Source of the DNA: DATEPR01 sp036503065
GTDB taxonomy: Bacteria > Actinomycetota > Actinomycetes > Mycobacteriales > Pseudonocardiaceae
NCBI GenBank assembly: GCA_036503065.1
Contig: DASXXM010000534.1
Span: 1 to 7,170 of the forward strand
Length of the DNA: 7,170 nt
Direction of reading: 5' to 3'
Shown piece after piece: positions 1 through 6,448 of the stretch. Both the position numbers and the translations under genes were made by a program. The notes under the pieces are model-generated. The model was not told the origin of the DNA. It did no database searches and saw only the letters and a program-made list of their open reading frames with translations. Every line of letters starts with the position of its first letter. The first letter of the stretch is position 1.

Positions 1-1575
1 ACCCAGCTCATGTTCCCCCACTTCACCATCCGAACCGACCTACCGCGCATCGCCACCGGAGTGCCAGCGTCCCCCGGTGCTGCTGTCGGGCGCGCCGTGT
101 TCGACTCAGCCACCGCCGTCGAATGGACCCGGCGCGGCATCGAGGTCATCCTGGTGCGGCCGGAAACCAACCCGGACGACCTGGACGGGCTGATCCACGC
201 GCGCGGCGTGCTCACCAGCCATGGCGGCAAGACCTCACACGCCGCGGTGATCGCCCGCGGTCTGGGCCGCACCTGCGTGTGCGGCGCCGACGAACTCGAC
301 ATCGACCTGGCCGCGCGCCGCGCCACCAGCCGCAACGGTCACGTCGTGACCGAGGGCGACACCGTCTCCATCGACGGCACTTCCGGCGCCGTCTACCTCG
401 GCTCGGTGCCGGTCGTGCCCTCCTCGGTCGTGGACTATTTCGAGGGCCGCCTACCCGCGCACAGCGACGACCTGGTCCGCGTCATCGACCGGTTCCTGGC
501 GCACGCCGACCGCCGCCGGGCACTGGCGGTGCTGGCCAACGCCGACACGCCCGCCGACGCGTGGCGCGCCCGCCAGTTCGGCGCGCAGGGTATCGGCCTG
601 TGCCGCACCGAGCACATGTTCCTGGGCGAGCGCCGGGAACTGGTCGAGCGGCTGATCCTGGCCGACACCGATGCCGACCGGGAAGCCGCGCTGGCCGCGC
701 TGCTCCCGCTGCAACGGGACGACTTCGTCGGCATCCTCACCGCCATGGACGGGCTGCCCGTCACCATCCGGCTGCTCGACCCGCCGCTGAACGAGTTCCT
801 GCCCGACCACACCGAACTGGCCACGCGGGTCGCCGTCGCCGACGCCCTGGGCCGGCCGGATGAGAAAGACGCCCGGCTGTTGCGGGCGGTGAAACGACTG
901 CACGAGCAGAACCCGATGCTCGGCCTGCGCGGCGTGCGGCTGGGCCTGGTCGTGCCGGGCCTGTACGACATGCAGGTGCGCGCCATCGCCGAAGCCGCCG
1001 CGGTGTGCGCGCGGTCCGGGAGCCAGCCACACGCCGAGATCATGATCCCGCTGGTCGGCGACGCCCGCGAACTGGCCGCCATCAGCGAACGCGCGGACAA
1101 GGTCCTGGACGCGGTCCGCGCGGAGACGGGAATCGACCTGCCGCATCCCATCGGCACCATGATCGAACTACCGCGTGCTGCGCTGACCGCCGGTCGGATC
1201 GCGCGGTGGGCCCAGTTCTTCTCCTTCGGCACCAACGACCTGACCCAGACCACCTGGGGCATGTCCCGCGACGACGTCGAGGCCGCGTTCTTCCCGGCCT
1301 ACCTGGACCAGGGCATCATCACGGTGTCCCCGTTCGAGACACTCGACACCGACGGCGTCGGGCGGCTGATGAAGCTGGCCGTCCAGGAGGGCCGCGCCCA
1401 GCGCTCCGACCTCACCATCGGCGTCTGCGGCGAACACGGCGGCGACCCCGCGTCGATCCGCTTCTGCCACGACATCGGACTGGACTACGTGTCCTGTTCA
1501 CCGTTCCGGGTACCCATCGCACGGCTGGAAGCCGGCCGTGCCGCGATCGGCGAGTCCACAACAGACAGCAGGTGA
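1..1575 (+). CDS. ppdK: Pyruvate phosphate dikinase, C-terminal part (5' end outside window)
   Basis: Pyruvate phosphate dikinase interconverts PEP, AMP and pyrophosphate with pyruvate, ATP and phosphate in the cytoplasm. The frame is open from base 1, and the residues before the first ATG (TQLM at 1-12) read as the usual linker, so the ATP-grasp N-terminal domain lies upstream. About 524 residues are visible. The phosphohistidine domain shows GGKTSHAAV with the catalytic His at 238-240. The C-terminal PEP/pyruvate TIM barrel shows GIGLCRTEHMF (591-623), IGTMIELPRAALTA, FSFGTNDLTQTTWGMSRDD, and VCGEHGGDP with the catalytic Cys at 1426-1428, then VSCSPFRVPIARLEA. FSFGTNDLTQTTWG and CGEHGGDP...VSCSPFRVPIARLEA favour PPDK over PEP synthase or PTS enzyme I. 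The length after the catalytic His fits the roughly 875-residue family. It converges on the usp gene. A PPDK gene is also, from memory, part of the Streptomyces OsdR region. Its promoter is not in the window. Confidence 0.93.
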   Translation, partial: TQLMFPHFTIRTDLPRIATGVPASPGAAVGRAVFDSATAVEWTRRGIEVILVRPETNPDDLDGLIHARGVLTSHGGKTSHAAVIARGLGRTCVCGADELDIDLAARRATSRNGHVVTEGDTVSIDGTSGAVYLGSVPVVPSSVVDYFEGRLPAHSDDLVRVIDRFLAHADRRRALAVLANADTPADAWRARQFGAQGIGLCRTEHMFLGERRELVERLILADTDADREAALAALLPLQRDDFVGILTAMDGLPVTIRLLDPPLNEFLPDHTELATRVAVADALGRPDEKDARLLRAVKRLHEQNPMLGLRGVRLGLVVPGLYDMQVRAIAEAAAVCARSGSQPHAEIMIPLVGDARELAAISERADKVLDAVRAETGIDLPHPIGTMIELPRAALTAGRIARWAQFFSFGTNDLTQTTWGMSRDDVEAAFFPAYLDQGIITVSPFETLDTDGVGRLMKLAVQEGRAQRSDLTIGVCGEHGGDPASIRFCHDIGLDYVSCSPFRVPIARLEAGRAAIGESTTDSR

Positions 1576-1699
1576 CGTTCGCCGGTCGGGTCGGGGCTGT
1601 CAGTGCTTACGTACGACACGCTCCGGCCGGGCCGGCTGTTCTGCGTCCCAGCGATCCGCAGGCGCTCGAAGGCCTTGGGAAGCAGACGTTCCCATGACG

Positions 1700-1735
1700 A
1701 CGCCGGCCGTCCCGTGGGGTGGGTACGGCCGGCGT
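1700..1735. terminator. Hairpin between convergent ppdK and usp, likely bidirectional terminator
   Basis: Perfect 11-bp inverted repeat: ACGCCGGCCGT at 1700-1710 and ACGGCCGGCGT at 1725-1735, with a 14-nt loop that can pair further (CCC 1711-1713 with GGG 1721-1723). It begins 9 nt after the stop of the minus-strand usp gene and lies about 125 nt after the ppdK stop. There is no T-tract on either side, which is common for actinobacterial terminators. The rest of the spacer (1576-1699) holds no convincing gene or promoter. Confidence 0.72.
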
Positions 1736-1743
1736 GTCGGGCA

Positions 1744-2223
1744 TCAGTTGGTATCGGTGTGCGCGGTGGGGATGATCACGACAGGGCAGGGTGCGTGGCG
1801 TACCGAACCGGCGGCCACGCTGCCCAGGAACAGCTCGGCCAGCGGCCCGTGCCCGTGGCTGCCGACGACCAGCAGGTCCGCGCCGTGGGCCGCGGTGGCC
1901 AGTTCGGTTTCGGGATCCCCGGTCACCAGGATGGCGGTGACGTGTGCCGGGTTCTCGATACCGGCCCGCGCCTGATCGATCAGGCTCCGCAACCAGGTGG
2001 CCCGCTTGACGTCGTCCTGTTCGGGTTGGCGAAGCTCGTGCGGTTCGATGGCGTACGAGGTGGCCGGCATCAGTTCCGGCTGGTGGCTGACGCTCACCGC
2101 GCGTACCGTGCCATGCCGTTCGGTTGCCTCCCGCACGGCCCACCGCAGCGCGGCGGCACCGGCCGGCGAGCCGTCGACGCCGACCGCGATGATCGGGCCC
2201 GCGGGTTCCTGTTGTGCGGTCAT
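1744..2223 (-). CDS. Universal stress protein (UspA family), ATP-binding type
   Basis: Single-domain UspA-fold protein of 159 residues, likely a cytoplasmic ATP-binding stress or dormancy regulator. The N-terminal strand reads IIAVGVDGSPAGAAALRWAV (residues 11-30). The C-terminal nucleotide-binding motif G-2X-G-9X-G-S is intact: G121-SH-G124, nine residues, G134-S135, followed by CPVVIIP. The start is MTAQQEPAG at 2223, because GAGGGA lies just upstream and the ATG overlaps the gap stop as ATGA. The open frame extends 28 codons further, but that Arg/Pro-rich part lies over the end of gap and is an unlikely start. Overlap with gap implies one operon with translational coupling. ATP-binding Usp proteins such as Rv2623 are well-known DosR regulon members. 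The exact partner or output is unknown. Confidence 0.93.
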   Translation of the reverse strand: MTAQQEPAGPIIAVGVDGSPAGAAALRWAVREATERHGTVRAVSVSHQPELMPATSYAIEPHELRQPEQDDVKRATWLRSLIDQARAGIENPAHVTAILVTGDPETELATAAHGADLLVVGSHGHGPLAELFLGSVAAGSVRHAPCPVVIIPTAHTDTN

Positions 2224-3242
2224 GACTGTGACTCCCTCAGACCGGTTCCGACGAGCTGGACGAGATCGGCGAGGCGGCTGACGTAGCCCCACTCGTTGTC
2301 GTACCAACCGAACACCTTCACGACCGCGTCACGTGTCCTGGTCAGACCGGCGTCGAACACGACCGACGCCGGGTCACCGACGATGTCGCGGGACACCAGC
2401 GGTTCTTCGCTGTAGCGCAGGATGCCCTTCAGGTCGCCCTGGGCGGCGTCGGCGAACGCGGCGTTCACCTCGGACACCGTCACCGCGCGACCCAACTCGA
2501 CAGTCAGGTCGGTCAGTGAGCCGTCCTCGATCGGCACCCGCACGGCCACACCGTCGAGCAGCCCGACCAGCTCGGGCAGCACCTCACCGACGGCCTTGGC
2601 CGCGCCGGTGGTGGTCGGGATCATGTTCACGGCGGCCGAGCGTGCGCGGCGCAGGTCCTTGTGCGGGCCGTCCAGCACGTTCTGGTCGTTAGTGTAGCTG
2701 TGGATCGTGGTTATCAGGCCACGGTGGACGGTGAACGCGCGGTGCAGCACCAGCAGCATCGGCGCGACGCAGTTGGTCGTGCAGGACGCGTTGGAGATGA
2801 CGTGGTGCTCGGCGGGCCGGTAGCCGGCGTCGTTGACGCCCAGCACGATCGTCGCGTCCACACCTTTGCCGGGCGCGGAGAGCACGACCTTGCGGGCGCC
2901 GGCACGCAGGTGTGCCGCCGCGTCGTCGCGGGTGCGGAACTTGCCGGTGGACTCGACGACCACGTCTACCCCGATAGCGTCCCAGGCCAGCTCGGCCGGA
3001 TCACGGTGCTGGGTGTAGCGGATCGTCGTGTCGCCGACGTGCAGGCCGTCGGCGTCGACCGTGACCGGGTGGCGCCAGGTGCCGTAGGTGGAGTCGTAGC
3101 GCAGCAGGTGTGCGACCGTGGCCGGGTCCATCACGTCGTTGGCGGCGACCACCTCGATGCCGGTGTCGCCGCGATCGGTGACATTGCGCAGGAAGTCCCG
3201 GCCGATGCGGCCGAAACCGTTGATGCCGACACGAATGCTCAT
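2220..3242 (-). CDS. gap: Glyceraldehyde-3-phosphate dehydrogenase, type I
   Basis: Full-length (340 residues) GAPDH, which oxidises and phosphorylates glyceraldehyde-3-phosphate to 1,3-bisphosphoglycerate in the cytoplasm. The Rossmann motif GINGFGRIGRDF is at 7-18. Asp36 in AANDVMD, and the Pro in GPHKDLRRAR (191-200), are the usual marks of NAD rather than NADP preference. The active site SNASCTTNC carries Cys154, and the general base is His181 in TTIHSYTND. WYDNEWGY is near 313-320. The sequence RVPIEDGSLTDL departs from the usual RVPTPNVSVVDL-like form, hinting at an accessory paralogue. The start is supported by GAGGT six nt upstream. No pgk or tpi follows, unlike the housekeeping glycolytic operon; instead the stop overlaps usp. 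Transcription probably starts near 3275, downstream of two DosR-type boxes. Confidence 0.95.
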   Translation of the reverse strand: MSIRVGINGFGRIGRDFLRNVTDRGDTGIEVVAANDVMDPATVAHLLRYDSTYGTWRHPVTVDADGLHVGDTTIRYTQHRDPAELAWDAIGVDVVVESTGKFRTRDDAAAHLRAGARKVVLSAPGKGVDATIVLGVNDAGYRPAEHHVISNASCTTNCVAPMLLVLHRAFTVHRGLITTIHSYTNDQNVLDGPHKDLRRARSAAVNMIPTTTGAAKAVGEVLPELVGLLDGVAVRVPIEDGSLTDLTVELGRAVTVSEVNAAFADAAQGDLKGILRYSEEPLVSRDIVGDPASVVFDAGLTRTRDAVVKVFGWYDNEWGYVSRLADLVQLVGTGLRESQS

Positions 3243-3281
3243 GGGTGACCTCGTTGGTGTAGGGAAGTGTCTCTGCCACCC

Positions 3282-3287
3282 ATCGTG
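3282..3287 (-). promoter_or_regulatory. Candidate -10 element of the gap-usp operon
   Basis: On the minus strand the hexamer reads CACGAT, keeping the A and final T of the actinobacterial TANNNT form. It lies 23 nt beyond the gap-proximal DosR-type box (3311-3324). A start near 3275 would put that box centre at -42.5 and leave a leader of about 33 nt containing the GAGGT ribosome site. Matched by pattern only. Confidence 0.45.
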
Positions 3288-3310
3288 GGAGTCGCCGGCC
3301 GCGCACCGTA

Positions 3311-3346
3311 GGGCACTACGTCACGTCGCACCGGGCCGCACGGCAC
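3311..3346. promoter_or_regulatory. Pair of DosR-type boxes shared by divergent gap and usp promoters
   Basis: GGGCACTACGTCAC (3311-3324) and GGGCCGCACGGCAC (3333-3346) each match 7 of the 10 defined positions of GGGAC-N4-GTCCC and sit exactly 22 bp apart, the spacing seen in the other regions of this window. The second ends in GGCAC, close to the GGCCC half-site found in some mycobacterial DosR boxes. The left box is proximal to gap, the right box to the plus-strand usp. Individually weak; the spacing and position give them weight. Confidence 0.5.
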
Positions 3347-3370
3347 TGTCCAGTTCACTGTCGGTCCGCG

Positions 3371-3376
3371 CACGCT
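3371..3376 (+). promoter_or_regulatory. Candidate -10 element of the plus-strand usp gene
   Basis: CACGCT lies 24 nt after the usp-proximal box (3333-3346), one base more than the other promoters. A start near 3383 would give a leader of about 20 nt, just enough to include the GGAGG at 3393-3397. The same hexamer occurs at the hibernation-factor promoter. Confidence 0.42.
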
Positions 3377-3402
3377 CATGGCATACGGCGATGGAGGCCG
3401 AC

Positions 3403-3948
3403 ATGAGCGAGCGCATCCGTCCGGACACCCCGACCGGCCCGATCGTGGTCGGAGTGGACGGCAGTAGATTCAGCCGCAGCGCGCTGCGGTGGGCGATCAC
3501 CGAAGGCCGGCGGACGAGCAGCCTGGTCGTCGCGCTGATGTCCTGGCGAGCGGACCCGGTGACGGGAGTCGGCCGACCTGTGGTGGCCGGTCTACCGACC
3601 CATCCCCACCAGTCACCGGAGACCCGGTTCCAACAGTTCCTGGACGACACCGTACGCGAGGTCGTCGCCGACGTAGGTGGACCGGAACCGATCGCCAGAG
3701 TGACACCGGGATCCGCGGCGCAGAACCTGGTGGACGCGTCCGCCGAGGCGTCACTGCTGGTGCTGGGCAGCCACGGTCACGGCCGGTTGTTCACCGCAGT
3801 CGTCGGCTCCGTCGCGGAGTACTGCGTACGCAACGCCGTCTGCCCCGTCGTGATCATCCCGGCACCGGTCGCCGAGGCAGCCGACGAACCCGTGTTGGTG
3901 CCCACGGCGTTGCTGTCTGACGCCTACGGCCTGGGCACACTGCTGTGA
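3403..3948 (+). CDS. Universal stress protein (UspA family), ATP-binding type
   Basis: Second UspA-domain protein, 181 residues, presumably cytoplasmic. The N-terminal strand and helix read GPIVVGVDGSRFSRSALRWAI (12-32). The ATP-binding motif is intact: G122-SH-G125, nine residues, G135-S136, then CPVVIIPAP. A tail of about 25 residues after the domain has no recognised motif. The ATG at 3403 is preferred because GGAGG at 3393-3397 is correctly spaced; the in-frame ATG at 3391 would lie on that ribosome site. It is transcribed divergently from gap, sharing a pair of DosR-type boxes. It differs from the other Usp in the central loop and in the tail, so the two are not a recent duplication. The ligand is inferred to be ATP from the motif; the target is unknown. 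Confidence 0.92.
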   Translation: MSERIRPDTPTGPIVVGVDGSRFSRSALRWAITEGRRTSSLVVALMSWRADPVTGVGRPVVAGLPTHPHQSPETRFQQFLDDTVREVVADVGGPEPIARVTPGSAAQNLVDASAEASLLVLGSHGHGRLFTAVVGSVAEYCVRNAVCPVVIIPAPVAEAADEPVLVPTALLSDAYGLGTLL

Positions 3949-3949
3949 T

Positions 3950-4051
3950 CGGCCCATCAGGGCCCGGCAGCTCGTCGACGGGGTCGACGCCGACGAACTC
4001 ATCGCCTGGGCCACCGCGCTACGGCCGCCGACCACCACCTACCTGATCTGA
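3950..4051 (+). pseudogene. Orphan coding-like tail without a start codon
   Basis: Directly after the usp stop, in a different frame, an open stretch reads RPIRARQLVDGVDADELIAWATALRPPTTTYLI and ends at TGA (4049-4051). Over the last 30 codons, 28 third positions are G or C, with fewer at position one and fewest at position two, as in real actinobacterial genes. No ATG, GTG or TTG opens it, and no ribosome site precedes it. It may be the 3' remnant of a lost gene, or the true C-terminus of something joined by a frameshift. I do not recognise the family. A chance open frame in GC-rich DNA remains possible. Confidence 0.35.
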
Positions 4052-4083
4052 GTCCGCCGGTTCGTCGGCATCTGTTGTCAGTC

Positions 4084-4119
4084 ACGACCAAAGTCCCGCT
4101 GATCGGTGCGCACGGTCCC
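4084..4119 (+). promoter_or_regulatory. Pair of DosR-type boxes upstream of the nitroreductase-flavodoxin operon
   Basis: ACGACCAAAGTCCC (4084-4097) matches 8 of 10 core positions, with a complete GTCCC half-site and a central AAA like the TWWA of the mycobacterial consensus. GTGCGCACGGTCCC (4106-4119) matches 7 of 10, also with a complete GTCCC. The two are exactly 22 bp apart. The proximal box would be centred near -42.5 for a start around 4155. Confidence 0.6.
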
Positions 4120-4142
4120 TGTCCGGCGTCCCCGATACCGGA

Positions 4143-4148
4143 TGTGCT
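4143..4148 (+). promoter_or_regulatory. Candidate -10 element of the nitroreductase-flavodoxin operon
   Basis: TGTGCT lies 23 nt after the proximal box, the register used by the other promoters. It shares the GCT end with CACGCT but lacks the A at the second position, so it is the weakest of the five -10 calls. The implied leader of about 28 nt contains the GAGGT ribosome site. Confidence 0.3.
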
Positions 4149-4182
4149 GTGAGGTAGGTCCGACCACAACGAGGTGATGGTC

Positions 4183-4926
4183 ATGACGATGACGATGTCC
4201 GGTATCTGTCCGGATTGGACGGTGCTGCACTCGGCGCGGATCGTGGACGCGGCCGGACGGGCACCGCGCTGGGGTGTGCATCAGCCGTGGGTGGTGGAGC
4301 TGCGCGGCAGGACGGTCTCGCTGTACGAGCACATCCACGGGTCGCTGCACCACTCCGCCGGCACCGAGCGGCTGTTCGCGTGCGGCGCGGCGCTGACGAA
4401 CATTCGGCTTGCCGTGCGGACCGCGGGCTGGCGTGCCGACACACGTTTCGTCACCGATCCGGACCAGCCCGACCTGGTGTCGGCGGTGACAGCCGAGGAA
4501 CTGCTGCCGCCGACCCTGGCCGAGGCGCACCGGTTCGCCGCGATCTTCGGCGCGGCCGAGCGATCGGCACCTGCTCGTCCACTGTCGCCGCCCAGCCTGA
4601 GGGCGATCGCGTCGGCATCGTGGTGCACGGGCGTGGAACTACGCCTGCTGGACACCCAGTCGGCCGGCGCGGTGCGTTACATCGCGGGGAATGCCGGCGC
4701 GATGTTCCTGGTACTGACCACCGACGACGGCAGGCTGGATCGGGTGCGGGCTGGCGCGGCCGTCCAGTCGGCGTGCCTGACCGGACGCGCTGTCGGCCTT
4801 GTCATGCGGCCGGTCGTCGAGCCGCTGTGGCGCCCCGGCGTGCGTGCCGGCCTGATCGAGCGGCTGTCGCTGGCTGGCTATCCGCAGGCACTGCTGCGGG
4901 TCGACTCGACGATTCCCACGAACTGA
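4183..4926 (+). CDS. Short, degenerate Acg-type nitroreductase-like protein
   Basis: A 247-residue protein resembling the Acg/Rv3131 nitroreductases but about 85 residues shorter than the full-length copy at 5453-6448. Matching blocks are HQPWVVELRGRTVSLYEH (33-50; APSVHNTQPW in the full copy), FACGAALTNIRLAVRTAGW (65-83; SCGAALHHLRVGFAALGW), and FLVLTTDDGRLDRVRAGAAVQSACLTGRAVGLVMRPVVEPL (175-215). The SVHN part of the N-terminal flavin-site motif is replaced by WGVH. The RRTDRR motif is not preserved, and most of the middle segment is absent. FMN binding or catalysis may be lost, leaving a partner or regulatory role; this is inference. Start choice is ambiguous: GTG 4174 and ATG 4177, 4183, 4189 and 4195 are all in frame. 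ATG 4183 fits best, 7 nt after GAGGT (4171-4175). The flavodoxin gene follows after 9 nt. Confidence 0.75.
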   Translation: MTMTMSGICPDWTVLHSARIVDAAGRAPRWGVHQPWVVELRGRTVSLYEHIHGSLHHSAGTERLFACGAALTNIRLAVRTAGWRADTRFVTDPDQPDLVSAVTAEELLPPTLAEAHRFAAIFGAAERSAPARPLSPPSLRAIASASWCTGVELRLLDTQSAGAVRYIAGNAGAMFLVLTTDDGRLDRVRAGAAVQSACLTGRAVGLVMRPVVEPLWRPGVRAGLIERLSLAGYPQALLRVDSTIPTN

Positions 4927-4935
4927 GGAGGAGTG

Positions 4936-5433
4936 ATGCGTGTTCTGGTGGCATACGGTTCGCGCAACGGTGCGACCGCCGGCCTGGCCCGCATGATCGG
5001 CACCGCGTTGCTGGCCAGGGGACTGGACACGGAGGTACTGGCCGCGGACGACGTGTACGGCCTGGCCGGGTTCGACGCGGTGATCGTGGCCGGTGCGCTG
5101 TACTACGGCCGGTGGCACCGGGCCGCCCGGTCGTTCGTGCGCCGACTGGCCGATGAACTGCGGCAGATGCCGGTCTGGCTGGTCAGCAGCGGACCGCTGG
5201 ACGACTCCGCCACCACGACGGAGATTCCGCCGGTACCGCAGGTGCGTCTGCTGAGCGCGGTGATCGGCGCACGGGAGCACGTCACGTTCGGCGGCCGGCT
5301 GGCCACCGACGCGATCGGGTTCCCGGCACGCGCGATGGCCAGGACGAGGTCGGGCGACTGGCGCGACGCGACCCAGGTCCGTGACTGGTCCCAGTCGGTC
5401 GCCGAGGAACTGCTCAGCCGACTGGTCCCGTGA
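4936..5433 (+). CDS. Flavodoxin-domain protein (HemG-like)
   Basis: A 165-residue flavodoxin-fold protein expected to bind FMN and carry electrons in the cytoplasm. The FMN-phosphate loop is YGSRNGATAGLARMIG at 7-22. The second loop, FDAVIVAGALYYGRWHRAARSFVRR (46-70), is like the menaquinone-dependent protoporphyrinogen dehydrogenase HemG group, followed by WLVSSGPLDD (81-90). Length fits that group. ATG 4936 is chosen over GTG 4933 because the strong AGGAGG at 4926-4931 leaves 4 nt before the ATG and only 1 before the GTG. It forms an operon with the upstream nitroreductase-like gene and faces the full-length nitroreductase, so a redox partnership is plausible. A haem-synthesis role cannot be excluded, but no haem genes are nearby. 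Confidence 0.85.
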   Translation: MRVLVAYGSRNGATAGLARMIGTALLARGLDTEVLAADDVYGLAGFDAVIVAGALYYGRWHRAARSFVRRLADELRQMPVWLVSSGPLDDSATTTEIPPVPQVRLLSAVIGAREHVTFGGRLATDAIGFPARAMARTRSGDWRDATQVRDWSQSVAEELLSRLVP

Positions 5434-5434
5434 C

Positions 5435-5466
5435 CGCTGCGGTCCACTGCGGTCAGAACCGCAGCG
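5435..5466. terminator. Hairpin at the convergent flavodoxin / nitroreductase junction
   Basis: Inverted repeat CGCTGCGGT (5435-5443) and ACCGCAGCG (5458-5466), 9 bp perfect, with a 14-nt loop. It spans the 19-bp gap and overlaps the last codons of the minus-strand nitroreductase. No T-tract follows. Probably a two-way terminator; the partial overlap with coding sequence lowers confidence. Confidence 0.5.
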
Positions 5467-6448
5467 TTCCCAACACATCCGCGAGCGGCCGGCGGGGAAT
5501 GAACGGCACCGATTCAACGCCGACGACCGGCCATCCGATGCGCAGCACGATGTGCGGGTACAGGCTGTCGTGCAATACCTGCCGCCGCACGAAATCGCGG
5601 GTGGCGGCCACCTCGAACGGGTGGCTGAGCGGGCAGGTCACCAGACCCATGTCCGTCGCGGCGAGCAGCACGGCACTCATCGCCTCACCCGCGCGCAGAC
5701 GCGCGAGGCGGTCGTCGGACGCGGTACCAAGCACCGCCAGAACGGCTTCCTCGTCGTCCGGTTCGGTCTCGCCGCGTTGAACGAGTTCGCCGTCGCGGAA
5801 CGGCCGGGCCGTCAGGTCGACCGCGAAGGAGTTCAGCCGTGGAATGTTGGCCGCCGGTACGCCGTCCCGGCTGCCGATGTGCTGGCCGGTCCACCGCGAC
5901 AACTCGGCGAGATAGTCGCAGTCGCTGGCCTGCAGGACGGTGGCCTCGGCACAGGCAAGCGCCAGCTTGCGGTAGGTGTCCCGGCTCAGGACCGGGCGGA
6001 GCACCGCGCCCTCGCCGGCGCTTCGGTAGGCGAGGGCGTGCAGCAGGTCGCGGGCGACCGGCACGGTGCTCAACCGGCGTCGGTCCGTCCGCCGGGACAT
6101 GGCCGCGCCGGCCAGCCGGATGTCCCCGGTGGTGATCTCCCGCCAGGCCAGTTCGATGGCCGCCAGGTGGTTCGGGTCGTCCGGGTTCGGCAGTCGGTGC
6201 ACCTCGCACGACCAGCCCAGTGCGGCGAACCCGACTCGCAGGTGGTGCAGTGCGGCGCCGCAGGACAGCAGCAGGTCGCGGCCCTGCGGGTCGGTCGCCG
6301 GAAGCTGACGGCTCGGGTCGGCGAACAGGTGCACGGTGCGGGGTCCGACCTCGAACAGCCAGGGCTGTGTGTTGTGCACCGACGGCGCACGCACGGCAAC
6401 GGCCAGCGCCGCCCGCACGGTGTCCAGGTCAGGCATGTCCCGGTCCAT
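5453..6448 (-). CDS. Acg-family nitroreductase-like FMN oxidoreductase
   Basis: A 331-residue protein, the same length as mycobacterial Acg (Rv2032) as I recall it, whose family also includes Rv3127 and Rv3131 of the DosR regulon. Family blocks run in order: RAPSVHNTQPWLFEV (19-33), FADPSRQLPATDPQGRDLL (41-59), SCGAALHHLRVGFAALGW (61-78), MSRRTDRRRLSTVPV (116-130), RAGEAMSAVLLAATDMGLVTCPLSHPFEV (about 266-295) and the C-terminal YPHIVLRIGWP. These proteins have a fused pair of nitroreductase-like halves. Acg itself is reported to lock up FMN rather than reduce nitro compounds, so enzymatic activity is uncertain. The start at 6448 is supported by GGAGG five nt upstream (6454-6458). The gene begins inside the end of the hibernation-factor gene (20-bp overlap), indicating co-transcription and coupled translation. 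Confidence 0.9.
   Translation of the reverse strand: MDRDMPDLDTVRAALAVAVRAPSVHNTQPWLFEVGPRTVHLFADPSRQLPATDPQGRDLLLSCGAALHHLRVGFAALGWSCEVHRLPNPDDPNHLAAIELAWREITTGDIRLAGAAMSRRTDRRRLSTVPVARDLLHALAYRSAGEGAVLRPVLSRDTYRKLALACAEATVLQASDCDYLAELSRWTGQHIGSRDGVPAANIPRLNSFAVDLTARPFRDGELVQRGETEPDDEEAVLAVLGTASDDRLARLRAGEAMSAVLLAATDMGLVTCPLSHPFEVAATRDFVRRQVLHDSLYPHIVLRIGWPVVGVESVPFIPRRPLADVLGTLRF

Noticed and set aside
435..1262. A 275-codon minus-strand frame inside ppdK
   Set aside because: Ser/Arg-rich shadow of the ppdK reading frame, which carries conserved catalytic motifs throughout.
1700..1713. A 7/10 match to the DosR-type box (ACGCCGGCCGTCCC)
   Set aside because: It is part of the terminator stem between convergent genes, has no partner at 22 bp that I could see and no promoter to serve.
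1603..2286. A plus-strand frame starting in the ppdK-usp spacer
   Set aside because: Most of it lies antisense to the usp gene, whose ATP-binding motif is intact, and it passes through the terminator hairpin.
2224..2307. A 28-residue N-terminal extension of the minus-strand Usp
   Set aside because: The extension is Arg/Pro-rich, lies fully inside gap, and a good ribosome site precedes the internal ATG at 2223.
2661..3248. A 195-codon plus-strand frame opposite gap
   Set aside because: Mirror of a highly conserved enzyme; no recognisable motif and no ribosome site considered convincing.
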